This document shows positions 31,972 through 39,901 of a stretch of 39,901 nucleotides of DNA, piece after piece. How positions within the stretch are numbered: position 1 is the stretch's first letter; the number at the start of each line of letters is the position of its first letter. A program made the position numbers and the translations under genes. The notes below the pieces were generated by a model that saw nothing but the letters and a program-made list of their open reading frames with translations, was not told the DNA's origin and ran no database searches. Source of the DNA: Chloroflexota bacterium (lineage in GTDB: Bacteria; Chloroflexota; Dehalococcoidia; Lucifugimonadales; Australimonadaceae); the NCBI GenBank assembly GCA_028874795.1, contig JAPPHT010000044.1, positions 30,643-70,543 on the forward strand, given 5' to 3'.

Positions 31972-33345
31972 CTAGTGCTCTTTCACCAGAGCAGGGACCA
32001 CACGGTCGCCCACACGGACCTCGTCTATCAGTTTCTGGCCTTCCTTCTCCTCCCAGACGGGGATGAGCGGGAAGAACTTGCTGAACAGCATCAGGAGGAA
32101 CGCCACCAGCGCGATGGAGCCCACGATGAGCGTTACCTCCACGGCACTCGGGCGGTACGTGTCGTAGGTGAACACCCATGGCCCCTTCCGCATGAGCGCG
32201 GGCACGATGATGATGAGACGTTCCAGGAACATGCCGACGTTCACCATCAGGCTCGTCCAGAGCATCCACGTGAAGCTTCGTCTGACGCGCCGGAACATCC
32301 ACAAGGGCACCGGGATGATGTACGAGCAGACGATGAACACCAGGAACAGCCAGCTCCACGGCGGCTCGAAGAGGCGGAGGTGCCACACGGTCATCTCCTG
32401 CTCTTCTTTCAACCACAGGGCGAATACCAAGTCCAACCAGAAGAAGAAGAGCCAGGCGGTGGCCACCACGATCAGCAGCCTCGCCACCGCGTCTATGTGC
32501 TCCTCCCAGATGAAGTTCTCCAGGCGGTAGAGTTTCCGCATCAGGATCATCAGCGTGACGACCGCCGACACGCCCGAGTGCACCGCTCCGATAACGAAGT
32601 ATGGCGCGAAGACAGTTACGTGCCACGACGGAACGAGGCTGACGCCGAAGTCCCACGACACGATGCTGTGCACGGAGACGAACACAGGAAGGATGAGAGC
32701 TGAGAGGAGGATGCCGGCGATGCCCTGCAGCTTCCACTGCCTGGGATTGCCGTGCCAACCAAGCGCCAGGATGCCGTAGACCGTGCGGCGCCAGCCGGTG
32801 CTGCGGTCACGGATGATGGCGAGGTCCGGTATCAGTGCGGTGTAGACGAACAGGGAGCTGGAGGTGAGGTAGGTGATGATCGCGGTGGGGTCCCACACCA
32901 GCGGCGACCGCACGTCCGGCCAGATGCCGCGCGCCCAGTCGTAAGGGAATACCCAGTAGAAGATGCGCCAGGGCCGGCCTGCGTGGATCAGCGGCTGCAG
33001 GAGGGAGGTCATGAGCGCGAAGACGGTCATGGTCTCGGCGGCGCGCACCATCGGTCTGCGCCATTCCGCCTGGCTCAGCCTCAGGATGGCAGAGATCATC
33101 ACGCCGGCGTGGCTGATGCCGACCCAGAAGATGAAGTTGGTGATGAAGAATCCCCAGAAGATGGGCTGCTGCAGGCCGGTCACCCCCAGGCCCTGGTTCA
33201 TCATGAAGCCGAATGCGCTCGCCGCCCCAGCTACGATGAGCCCCAGGATTGAGACGATGACGACCCACCACATGGGCGTCCTGAGCACCACGTCCAGGAG
33301 CTCCCTGTTTATCTGTGCGTCGGTTAGTGTCCTGCGGTAATACAT
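31972..33345 (-). CDS. actC: ACIII quinol-oxidising membrane subunit ActC (NrfD/PsrC family)
   Basis: A 457-residue NrfD-family integral membrane protein with about ten helices. QQPIFWGFFITNFIFWVGISHAG and WRRPMVRAAETMTVFAL are the ActC-style first helices. His and Asp residues in helices form the quinol and proton sites in known complexes. It follows a second NrfD-like gene by 25 bp and precedes actD. The C-terminus ends on the cytoplasmic side with EKEGQKLIDEVRVG. Confidence 0.92.
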   Translation of the reverse strand: MYYRRTLTDAQINRELLDVVLRTPMWWVVIVSILGLIVAGAASAFGFMMNQGLGVTGLQQPIFWGFFITNFIFWVGISHAGVMISAILRLSQAEWRRPMVRAAETMTVFALMTSLLQPLIHAGRPWRIFYWVFPYDWARGIWPDVRSPLVWDPTAIITYLTSSSLFVYTALIPDLAIIRDRSTGWRRTVYGILALGWHGNPRQWKLQGIAGILLSALILPVFVSVHSIVSWDFGVSLVPSWHVTVFAPYFVIGAVHSGVSAVVTLMILMRKLYRLENFIWEEHIDAVARLLIVVATAWLFFFWLDLVFALWLKEEQEMTVWHLRLFEPPWSWLFLVFIVCSYIIPVPLWMFRRVRRSFTWMLWTSLMVNVGMFLERLIIIVPALMRKGPWVFTYDTYRPSAVEVTLIVGSIALVAFLLMLFSKFFPLIPVWEEKEGQKLIDEVRVGDRVVPALVKEH

Positions 33346-33370
33346 CCGGCTATCGTCCGTGCCTGCACGG

Positions 33371-34750
33371 CTAGTGCGACTTGGCTATCACTCTTGCGTA
33401 GCGGTTCAGGTAACGCCTCACCTTCACGAGCCTGAGTCCTTCCCCCACCTCCCAGATGGAGACCACCGGGATGATCTTGCTGACGAGCATGAAGAGCAGC
33501 ACACACCCGGAGATCGCGCCGATCATGATGAGCAGGTCCGGCGGAGCCGGCCACTGCGTCGCGGGGCGCGGGTCCATCACGTGCAAGCTCGGGTCCTCAA
33601 CCGAGAAGGCCGAGACGTACAGCCGCACCTGGTTCACCAGCGCCCCTATCACGACGCCGGTGCCCACGAGGGCGGGGCCCCACACACTGCGGCGTACCGG
33701 GTTCCAGACCAGTGCCACAAGCGGGCCTATGAAGTTGAGGAAGAAAGAGATCATCAAGGCGCCGCGGTACTCGTCGAGCACCAGCAGCCGTATGACCTCG
33801 CTCTCGCCCGGCTGGCGCCCGTACCAGAAAGTGATGAAGCTCGCCCACCAGAAGTAGAACCAGAGCAGCGAGAACGCGAGCAGCGGCTTGGACAGGGCCC
33901 AGAACTGCTCCACGCTGAAGTACCTCTCGTAGTTCCCCAGCCGCCGCATCAGGTACATGGTGAGCAGGGTCATGCCCACCGCGCCCTGCAGGCCGTTGAC
34001 CACGACCGTCGCTGGAATGATGGCGTCCTTCAACCCCGGGATCAGCCCGTGGTGGAAGTCCGAAATCATGAGCGTCTGTACGAGCGGGTACGTGAGCAGG
34101 TACATCGCACCGGCAAGCAGCGACCCCTGGTAGAGCACGCGCCACTGGCGAAGACCGCCGACCCATCCAAGCGACAGCCAGCCGATGACACGCTGGCGTG
34201 GAGATGCTGGCAGGTGGTCGCGCGCCGCCGCCAGGTCCGGCAGGGCGACGGCCCACAGCAAGGCCAGCCCGATGAGAGCCAGCGTGCCGTAACCGATGAT
34301 GTCCCACAGGCCCGGCGCCCCCAGCGGGAACTCGAACCAGATGCTGAGCCTGCCGTCTATGGAAGGAAGGGCGATGAGCGCCGGGATAAGCATGAGCACG
34401 ACGAGCAGACCGGTGATGGCCATGTTCTCGGTGACGCGAGTAAGCGGCCGCCGCCAGTTTGCCTTGGCGAGGCGGAGCCCCGCCGAGATGACCGGCATTG
34501 CCGTGAACGTCGTAACGATGAATGCGAGCGTTGCGACGAAGTAGCCCCAGTTCTCCCGGTTCTCGTCGCTGAAGCCTTCGGATAAGCGGATGACGAACCC
34601 CACGATGCCGAGGACGAACAGAAACGCGAGCACCGTTACCCATCCCCAGAAGCGATGGCCCAGTTCCTGGAAGCGGCCAAGCACGTCCCTCGCGACATCC
34701 TGATGCGTCGGCAGCGGCCCGGCGGTCAGTTCGTGTTCGCCGTTATGCAT
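33371..34750 (-). CDS. second NrfD-like ACIII membrane subunit (ActF-like)
   Basis: A 459-residue polytopic NrfD-family paralogue of ActC. It shares GYFVATLAFIVTTFTAMPVISAG and WRRPLTRVTENMAITGLL with the family, but is only distantly similar to its neighbour. In ACIII the partner of ActC is ActF, usually encoded at the end of the operon; here it sits between the Fe-S subunit and ActC. The start overlaps the upstream Fe-S gene by 8 nt, so they are coupled. The C-terminus (WEVGEGLRLVKVRR) mimics that of ActC. Whether it binds quinol or is structural is not decided by sequence. Confidence 0.85.
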   Translation of the reverse strand: MHNGEHELTAGPLPTHQDVARDVLGRFQELGHRFWGWVTVLAFLFVLGIVGFVIRLSEGFSDENRENWGYFVATLAFIVTTFTAMPVISAGLRLAKANWRRPLTRVTENMAITGLLVVLMLIPALIALPSIDGRLSIWFEFPLGAPGLWDIIGYGTLALIGLALLWAVALPDLAAARDHLPASPRQRVIGWLSLGWVGGLRQWRVLYQGSLLAGAMYLLTYPLVQTLMISDFHHGLIPGLKDAIIPATVVVNGLQGAVGMTLLTMYLMRRLGNYERYFSVEQFWALSKPLLAFSLLWFYFWWASFITFWYGRQPGESEVIRLLVLDEYRGALMISFFLNFIGPLVALVWNPVRRSVWGPALVGTGVVIGALVNQVRLYVSAFSVEDPSLHVMDPRPATQWPAPPDLLIMIGAISGCVLLFMLVSKIIPVVSIWEVGEGLRLVKVRRYLNRYARVIAKSH

Positions 34751-35456
34751 GAGCGTCTACCTGCTTCAGGTACTTCACGCTGGGGTTGGTGCCGAGCGCT
34801 TCCAGCACACGGTATGCTCGCTCGTCCTCCCACTTCTGAGAGACGCGGGAGTCGGGGTTGTTGAGATTGCCGAACGTCATGGCATCGGTCGGGCAGGCCT
34901 GCACGCACGCGGGATTGAACGCCTGGTCCTCCACCTGTTTGCCGCCGCGGGTGCTCCGGCGGATGCGTTGGATGCAGAAGGTGCATTTCTCCATGATGCC
35001 GCGCGTCCGCACGGTAACGTCCGGGTTCAACTGGTTCCGGAGGTCCTCCGGCCAGACCGGCTCCCAGTAGTTGAACAACCGGGCATGGTACGGGCAGTTG
35101 TTGCCACAGAAGCGCGTGCCCACGCAGCGGTTGTACACCTGAACGTTCAGTCCCTCGCTGTTGTGGTAGGTCGCATACACCGGGCAGACGGACTCACACG
35201 GGGCGTTGTCGCAGTGCTGGCAGAGAACGGGCAGGAAGCGTGCCTTGATGTCCGGGTAGTCGCCTTCCCAGTAGCGCTCCACGCGGATCCACTCGATGGC
35301 ACGACCATCCAGAAAAGCGGACTGATCGTTGAGCGGGATGTTGTTCTCAGACTGGCAGGCGATGACGCACGCCTGACAGCCGGTACAGCGGTCCAGGTCT
35401 ATGACCATCCCCCACTTGTGGTCTGCTCTGTTCTTTACCTGTGTGCGTGTCGCCAT
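34743..35456 (-). CDS. ACIII iron-sulfur subunit (ActB C-terminal part, separate)
   Basis: A 237-residue ferredoxin-type subunit. Cys motifs in order: RCTGCQACVIAC, LCQHCDNAPCESVCP, RCVGTRFCGNNCPY (three Cys, a 3Fe-4S candidate) and KCTFCIQRI with ACVQACP. This is the set expected for the Fe-S half of ActB, which in many ACIIIs is fused to the molybdopterin-like half. Here the halves are two genes 18 bp apart. It wires the quinol site to the pentaheme ActA. Confidence 0.92.
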   Translation of the reverse strand: MATRTQVKNRADHKWGMVIDLDRCTGCQACVIACQSENNIPLNDQSAFLDGRAIEWIRVERYWEGDYPDIKARFLPVLCQHCDNAPCESVCPVYATYHNSEGLNVQVYNRCVGTRFCGNNCPYHARLFNYWEPVWPEDLRNQLNPDVTVRTRGIMEKCTFCIQRIRRSTRGGKQVEDQAFNPACVQACPTDAMTFGNLNNPDSRVSQKWEDERAYRVLEALGTNPSVKYLKQVDAHA

Positions 35457-35474
35457 GACTAGTCCTGCTCTGCG

Positions 35475-37694
35475 CTATGCCTTGTGCACGTATATGAGTT
35501 CTTCGCCATGGAGCTGGCGGGCGGGCTCGATCCCTTCCAGTTTCGGCACCACCCTCGTCCGGGTAGTGCCGGAGACGCGGACGCGAGTAGCGCCCCAGGC
35601 GAATGCCCCCGTCTCCGCATCTTCCGCGGGCTCCAGTATGTCCAGCACGTTCGCGCCGCGCCGCGCCGCATAGCTGGTGAAGGCACGGTGACCCTGCCCC
35701 ATCGGCACCGCGGCCACACTCGGAGGCGTAGCAGGGTTGATGTAGACCGGCACGCGGATGGTGCGACCCGTGGACGACTCCACGATGACGACGTCGTTGT
35801 TCTTGAGCCCCAACTCATCGGCGGTGTGCGGGTTGAGTTCCACCCATGTGTCCCACACGGCGCTGGTGATGGGGTCCGGCGCCGACTGCGCCCATGGCAG
35901 GTGCGCGTACTGTCCGGCGCCCACCCCGATGCCTTCGAAGGGGACCAGGTGAAGCGGATAGCGCTTCGAGTCAGCTGGCGAAACGTTGGGAGGCCGCGAC
36001 GGAAGGGCCGGCAATTCAGGACGGGAACCGTCCGCGGTCGCCCGGATGTCCCACCATCCGCCTCGTTCCAGTGTGCGCTTCCAGAACTCCACGAACGTAG
36101 GCTGCACAACGGAGCCGCGTTTCCGCTCGTGGAGTTCCATGGCGAGCGAGCGCACCGCCTCACGCATGTCCGCTCCCGGCAGGTCGGACAGACCGAGCTC
36201 GCTACCTGCGCTCAGCAGCACGTCGCCGAAACTCCAGGTCTCGTGGAAAGGTCTCACCGCGGGCTGCTGGAAGCCGACGGTCGTATACCCGGGGCCTGGA
36301 TTCGGTTCGTCTGTGCCCCATTCTTCCAGGGGAGTGTGGCACGGGAGGATGAGGTCGGCGAGTTCGCTCGTCTCGTCGAGGAAACTCGAGAAGCTGACGA
36401 TCGTTTCCACGCTGCGCAGGGCGCCTCGGGCATCAAGCTCGCCGGGCAGGCCGTAGGCCAGGTCGGCATCGCGCACGAGTACGGCCGTGATGTCGCCGGA
36501 GCGCATGTCAGCCAACGTTTGCTTCCAGTCCCGCAGCGAGGTTGTCCGGATGCGCCCGCTGACCGGTTCCGGGTTGAAGACAAGTCCACCTGGCCGGTTC
36601 ACCGAACCCACGAGAGCGTTCAGCGCATACACGGCGATCATGTTGAACAGGCCGTTCTCCTGGGCCGCGGAGGGGCCGCCGCCGATCACGAGCGCCGGCC
36701 TGTTGTGGCTGTCCGCCAGCTCGTGCGCCAACTCCGTAATGACGTGGGCGTCGACGCCCGTCTGCCATGCAACGCTATCGGGTGCAAACGCCTGCAATGC
36801 CCTTGCGCCCTGCCCGCCGGTCAACGCGGATGCGGCATCCGCGTCCGCCGTGCCCTCGTCGATTATCGTGTAGGCGATAGCCATCGCCAGTAGGCCCTCG
36901 GAGCCGGGCGTCGCATAGACCCAGTGGTCGGCGGCCGCAGCCGTGGTCGAGTAACGGGCGCCGACGTGCACCAGTCGTCCGCGGGAGCGGCCCGCGCCCT
37001 GGCGGAACTCGCCATAGCCGCGCGAGAAGTGCGTGGGGTTGACCCAGGTGCCCAGGAAGTCCGCACCGAAGTTCAGTATGTAGCTTGCGTGCGCGATGTC
37101 GAAGTCAGGCTGCGTGTTCTGCCCGTACAGTTGCCTCAGGGCCTCGCGGACGACGCTCTCACAACCGAGCGGGTCGAAGCCCTGAAGGCGCACGCCGGAA
37201 CCATCGGCGAACGCCTTCACAACGTCAGCTACACGTCCACGAAGCAATGGAGTCGCCAGCAGGACCTCGCCCTGGTCCCGGCCGTTCAGGATCCTGACGA
37301 GCTCCCGGATGCCGTCGTCCCATCCGATCTCGACGAACGGTCCACCTTTGGCGATACGGATCAGCGGGTGCTTGATCCTGTCCGGGTGGTAGAGCGCCTG
37401 CAGCAGGGCCTCTGCGCGTATGCCGTGTTTACCCGTGTTTACAGGATGATCCGGGTTGCCCTCTATCTTCTTGGCGCGCCCTTCCATCACCCGGACGAGC
37501 AGACCCTCGCTCGCCATGCCGAGCTGGGCAGCGGTCGCGTAGTAGTTATCTCTGCCGGTCACGAGGTCTTCCGGCATCTCGACGGGGCTCTGCACCTGGA
37601 TCTCGTGGTCCGGCACGCGGCAGCCGTTGAAGACGACCGCGCCTATGCTGGTTACGCCTGCCCACTTGAGAAACTGTCTGCGCGTCAGTGGCAT
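35475..37694 (-). CDS. actB: ACIII molybdopterin-oxidoreductase-like subunit (ActB N-terminal part)
   Basis: A 739-residue molybdopterin-oxidoreductase-like chain with a Tat signal (TRRQFLKWAG, residues 4-13). It keeps the fold (EGNPDHPVNTGKHGIRAEALLQ, DLILPCHTPLEEWG, LNPHTADELGLKNND), but lacks the N-terminal CxxC Fe-S motif, and no Mo-binding Cys or SeCys is obvious. This is known for ActB, where the domain is thought to be structural. A Cys at 25 (VVFNGC) could be lipidated; uncertain. It lies 12 bp downstream of actA. Confidence 0.93.
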   Translation of the reverse strand: MPLTRRQFLKWAGVTSIGAVVFNGCRVPDHEIQVQSPVEMPEDLVTGRDNYYATAAQLGMASEGLLVRVMEGRAKKIEGNPDHPVNTGKHGIRAEALLQALYHPDRIKHPLIRIAKGGPFVEIGWDDGIRELVRILNGRDQGEVLLATPLLRGRVADVVKAFADGSGVRLQGFDPLGCESVVREALRQLYGQNTQPDFDIAHASYILNFGADFLGTWVNPTHFSRGYGEFRQGAGRSRGRLVHVGARYSTTAAAADHWVYATPGSEGLLAMAIAYTIIDEGTADADAASALTGGQGARALQAFAPDSVAWQTGVDAHVITELAHELADSHNRPALVIGGGPSAAQENGLFNMIAVYALNALVGSVNRPGGLVFNPEPVSGRIRTTSLRDWKQTLADMRSGDITAVLVRDADLAYGLPGELDARGALRSVETIVSFSSFLDETSELADLILPCHTPLEEWGTDEPNPGPGYTTVGFQQPAVRPFHETWSFGDVLLSAGSELGLSDLPGADMREAVRSLAMELHERKRGSVVQPTFVEFWKRTLERGGWWDIRATADGSRPELPALPSRPPNVSPADSKRYPLHLVPFEGIGVGAGQYAHLPWAQSAPDPITSAVWDTWVELNPHTADELGLKNNDVVIVESSTGRTIRVPVYINPATPPSVAAVPMGQGHRAFTSYAARRGANVLDILEPAEDAETGAFAWGATRVRVSGTTRTRVVPKLEGIEPARQLHGEELIYVHKA

Positions 37695-37706
37695 TCGTCT
37701 TCTCGC

Positions 37707-38303
37707 CTAGTAGTGGCACGTCGTGCAATCGGTCGGCGCATCGTTGTCACGGTGGCAGTCGACGCAATCGCGCATCTTCAGATTTCGGACCTGCTCGACG
37801 ACCTGCATGCTCGCGATGTCGCCGTGGCAGGTAGAACAGGGGAACCCCTGCTGGATGTGCGGGGCATGAACGAACTGCACGTGGTCCGGAAGCCGGTGGA
37901 CCCGCACCCAATTGACCGGGTCAGGTAGTTCCGGGGGATCCAGTGCGAGCTTCTCCGGGTCTCTTATGAACTTGGCTATTTCGGCCTCCGCCGTGGAGGA
38001 GGACGACTGCTCGCCCGTGATGCGATCGAAGTCGTGGCAGAACCAGCACTGAGCGACAGCAGGAACGGTCGCCGCCTCTTCGGTAGCAACCGTCCGGTGA
38101 CAGAACTGGCAGTCCAGGCCTGCGGTAGTCACGTGAACTGTGTGTGGGAATGCCACCGGCTGCGTGGGTCCGTCTCCGAAACCCAGGACAGCGGGAGGCT
38201 GCGCCCACCATGCCTGTACGAAGAAGTAGGCCACGAAGGCGAGAACCAGAGCGGCGACCAGACCTATGACAGGAACGATTATCTTGACCAGGGAGTTGCT
38301 CAT
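37707..38303 (-). CDS. actA: ACIII pentaheme cytochrome c (ActA)
   Basis: A 198-residue protein with one N-terminal membrane helix (about 8-31) and five heme sites: CQFCH (65-69), CWFCH (86-90), CSTCH (156-160), CVDCH (180-184) and CTTCH (193-197). Pentaheme ActA is the hallmark of Alternative Complex III. It acts on the outer face of the membrane, joining the Fe-S subunit to monoheme ActE. Further His residues between hemes are axial-ligand candidates. GGTGAGCGA lies before the ATG. Confidence 0.95.
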   Translation of the reverse strand: MSNSLVKIIVPVIGLVAALVLAFVAYFFVQAWWAQPPAVLGFGDGPTQPVAFPHTVHVTTAGLDCQFCHRTVATEEAATVPAVAQCWFCHDFDRITGEQSSSSTAEAEIAKFIRDPEKLALDPPELPDPVNWVRVHRLPDHVQFVHAPHIQQGFPCSTCHGDIASMQVVEQVRNLKMRDCVDCHRDNDAPTDCTTCHY

Positions 38304-38330
38304 CGCTCGCTCACCGGGTAGTCCCCGGCG

Positions 38331-38633
38331 TTACTGCGCCCCCCTGTAGAACAGATCAGATATGAGGTCCAGCCTCTCGATGAAGAGCGAGATGGCGTAG
38401 AGCTCGAGCGCCAGGAAAAGCGCAGCCGCTCCGTAGAGCGGTATACGGATGCGGCGGGCAACGTGCGCCGGGATGTCGCGGGAGATGGCAAGCGACGGGA
38501 TCATGCCGTGGGCCAGGAGCATGGATGCTCCGAAGCCGAGAGCCGACCCCAGCAGGAACCACAGCGCCGCAAGGAGGTCGGCGGCCGCCGCCCAGTCAGA
38601 TGCCGTTATGATCGAGGGGTCCGGGCCGGTCAT
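38331..38633 (-). CDS. small membrane protein heading the ACIII operon
   Basis: A 100-residue protein with two or three hydrophobic helices: DLLAALWFLLGSALGFGASM, then a short loop with ISRDIPAHVARRIRIP, then LYGAAALFLALELYAISLF. It has no cofactor motif, and I do not recognise its family. It is 27 bp upstream of actA on the same strand, so it may be an accessory subunit. The ribosome-binding site is weak (GGACGATG). A promoter lies about 120 bp upstream. Confidence 0.75.
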   Translation of the reverse strand: MTGPDPSIITASDWAAAADLLAALWFLLGSALGFGASMLLAHGMIPSLAISRDIPAHVARRIRIPLYGAAALFLALELYAISLFIERLDLISDLFYRGAQ

Positions 38634-38752
38634 TCACATCGTCCGAGGGCCTGCGTTTCAAACAGCGTCACCGGAAGCCCTGCCTGCTTCTGGATTGGGC
38701 GGAGAGACGCTGCGCGAACGTACCATCGGCGATGCTCCCGCCAGGAGAAGCA

Positions 38753-38781
38753 CGTTAAACCACTCTCATGGCGGGTGTCAA
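38753..38781 (-). promoter_or_regulatory. promoter for the ACIII-ccm operon
   Basis: On the minus strand, TTGACA (38781-38776), a 17-bp spacer and TTAACG (38758-38753) face the first gene at 38633. TTTAAC at a 16-bp spacing is an alternative -10. A leader of about 110 nt is implied. The rest of the 309-bp gap (38634-38942) contains no recognisable gene. Confidence 0.55.
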
Positions 38782-38873
38782 CAGTTTGTGATGAATTTCG
38801 CACACGCCATGAACAGGGGCGCCGCACGCTTCACGCAGAAGCATCAACTGGCCGTCTCACATGGCCCGATCGC

Positions 38874-38901
38874 TTGCAATCCGACGGTGTCGGCCTACAA
38901 T
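38874..38901 (+). promoter_or_regulatory. promoter for the small Tat-signal gene
   Basis: TTGCAA (38874-38879), a 16-bp spacer and TACAAT (38896-38901). It lies 41 bp before the ATG at 38943 and diverges from the ACIII promoter. Confidence 0.55.
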
Positions 38902-38942
38902 TGTCTGCCGTGGCCGGCTTGGCCAACGGAGTGCAGCAGACG

Positions 38943-39158
38943 ATGGCAGGCCAGAATCAAACGACTTCACGGAACACCGTTACGCGGCGCGGCTTTCTCA
39001 AGCGCGTCGCCTTGGCGGGCGCAGCCGCGTCTGCGCTGGGCATCCTCGCCAGGGGCCGGTTCGCCGGCATCGGACAGCAAGGGCGGTCGATGCCTGCCGA
39101 TCTCCCGGGCGCGGGTTCCATCTTCCAGCCACGCGGCGATACGCGCATCCAGCGTTGA
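38943..39158 (+). CDS. 71-residue Tat-signal protein, function unknown
   Basis: A small gene whose product is mostly a twin-arginine signal: TRRGFLKRVALAGAAASALG, then about 37 residues rich in Gly and Arg, ending RGDTRIQR. There is no Cys, heme motif or domain beyond the signal. Tat export normally carries folded cofactor proteins, so so short a mature part suggests either a partner-bound peptide or the remnant of a longer gene. GGAGTG lies about 10 nt before the ATG, and a good promoter precedes it. It diverges from the ACIII operon, whose ActB also has a Tat signal. Confidence 0.65.
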   Translation: MAGQNQTTSRNTVTRRGFLKRVALAGAAASALGILARGRFAGIGQQGRSMPADLPGAGSIFQPRGDTRIQR

Positions 39159-39217
39159 GCGTAGACATCGCTGAGGAACGCGTCACGTAACTATCCCCGG
39201 ATGGCGAATAACCTTGC

Positions 39218-39255
39218 TCTGTGCGTTGACGACGCACAGAATCCTCTTATACGAT
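39218..39255 (+). promoter_or_regulatory. promoter and operator-like palindrome upstream of the Lrp/AsnC gene
   Basis: TTGACG (39226-39231) with TACGAT (39250-39255, 18-bp spacer) or TATACG (39248-39253, 16-bp) forms a promoter. A perfect 9-bp inverted repeat, TCTGTGCGT-N5-ACGCACAGA (39218-39240), covers the -35. Lrp-family regulators often autorepress; this is the obvious site. Confidence 0.6.
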
Positions 39256-39351
39256 GCGCCAGAATCACCTGATGCAGCAACTGCGCGAGCGGGACTCCTC
39301 TGGAAAACGCCGACGGACCAGGTCACGCAGCGCCTGCTGGGGAGTGAAGCG

Positions 39352-39795
39352 TTGGACAACATAGACCGACGGATCATCGAGACGCTTCAGCAGGACGGAC
39401 GTGCATCCCACGCGCAGATGGCGCGCGAACTGGGGCTGAGCGAAGGAACTGCTCGGCGCCGCCTCGCCAAGCTGCTCCAGGATAAGGTCATCAGGGTCGC
39501 CGCTATCCCGGACCCCGAGAGGCTCGGCTACCACACCTCCGCATTCATCGGCCTGCAGGTGGACCCGGCCCGGGTCGAAGCCGTGGCCGACGAGTTGTCC
39601 GACCTCCCCGAGGCGGAGCACGTCTCCATCACCACGGGGAGCTACGACATCTTCATCTGGGTGAACCTGACGAGCTCCGAAGCCCTCGCCTCGTTCCTGC
39701 ACAACAAGGTGGGCATCGTCGAGGGTGTCAGGCATACGGAGACTTTCGTCAGCTTGGAGACTCGCAAGCGCGCCCTCGGAGCCGGACTGCTGTAG
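39352..39795 (+). CDS. Lrp/AsnC-family transcriptional regulator
   Basis: A 147-residue regulator with an N-terminal helix-turn-helix (LDNIDRRIIETLQQDGRAS, MARELGLSEGTARRRLAKL) and a C-terminal RAM domain (DPERLGYHTSAFIGLQ; ITTGSYDIFIWVN) that binds a small effector, often an amino acid, and oligomerises. The likely start is TTG 39352, with GGGGAG 9 nt upstream; it gives the family N-terminus. A frame extends upstream to 39214, but crosses the promoter. No obvious target gene adjoins other than itself. It is followed by tRNA-Phe. Confidence 0.88.
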   Translation: MDNIDRRIIETLQQDGRASHAQMARELGLSEGTARRRLAKLLQDKVIRVAAIPDPERLGYHTSAFIGLQVDPARVEAVADELSDLPEAEHVSITTGSYDIFIWVNLTSSEALASFLHNKVGIVEGVRHTETFVSLETRKRALGAGLL

Positions 39796-39807
39796 CGCAC
39801 CGGCCGG

Positions 39808-39836
39808 TTGACACTGTCCAGACCGCTCCGTAGCAT
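39808..39836 (+). promoter_or_regulatory. tRNA-Phe promoter
   Basis: TTGACA (39808-39813), a 17-bp spacer and TAGCAT (39831-39836) end 11 nt before the mature tRNA 5' end. It begins 13 bp after the Lrp/AsnC stop. Confidence 0.65.
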
Positions 39837-39847
39837 GGAATCACCGG

Positions 39848-39901
<54 letters not shown>

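Overview
The window reads as a chromosomal segment of a high-GC bacterium, most likely a Chloroflexota member of the Dehalococcoidia/SAR202 type. That placement is inferred from gene content, not from a marker tree: an Alternative Complex III operon, a coproporphyrin-dependent (monoderm-style) heme operon, a DUF951 protein, and paired Rieske oxygenase and amidohydrolase paralogues. Genes are densely packed, often with ATGA overlaps, and no prophage, transposase, CRISPR array or rRNA was seen.

Layout. 1-2.75 kb: two tandem TctC/Bug-type solute-binding lipoproteins (minus). 2.86-4.2 kb: a Fur-family regulator translationally coupled to a NiCoT-like Ni/Co transporter, with a perfect 7-bp inverted repeat over the promoter. 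4.3-5.4 kb: an amidohydrolase. 5.4-9.6 kb: heme operon chdC-hemE-cgoX-cpfC (minus), preceded by tRNA-Gln. 9.8-13.3 kb (minus): NIPSNAP, DUF192 lipoprotein, Rieske oxygenase and ruvB. 13.4-16.4 kb (plus): hicB with a frameshifted hicA, a methylmalonyl-CoA mutase large subunit, and a Phd/YefM-VapC toxin-antitoxin pair. 16.4-21.1 kb (plus): Rieske oxygenase, second amidohydrolase, HAD hydrolase and bicupin, possibly a catabolic module, ending in a strong terminator. 21.5-26.5 kb: MagIII-like glycosylase, pyrF, DUF951, MFS transporter, a 42-residue coiled coil, FmdB zinc ribbon, a HAD-like protein and an orphan ABC ATPase.

26.6-38.6 kb: one long minus-strand operon for electron transport. It encodes a small membrane protein, pentaheme ActA, a split ActB (Tat-exported molybdopterin-like chain plus Fe-S chain), two NrfD-like quinol subunits, ActD and monoheme ActE. 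These are followed by the cytochrome c maturation genes ccmH and ccmF, a CcmI-like gene and a membrane-anchored protein of unknown function. The maturation factors would attach the hemes of ActA and ActE, and the heme operon supplies the heme. 38.9-39.9 kb (plus): a 71-residue Tat-signal protein, an Lrp/AsnC regulator with a palindrome over its own promoter, and the start of tRNA-Phe.

No single gene is plainly a new system. The least conventional parts are the ACIII layout with an inserted NrfD and attached maturation module, the Rieske-amidohydrolase-HAD-bicupin cluster with its 21-bp tandem repeat, the small Tat protein beside the respiratory operon, and several genes whose -10 boxes end 6-7 nt before the start codon, suggesting leaderless transcripts.
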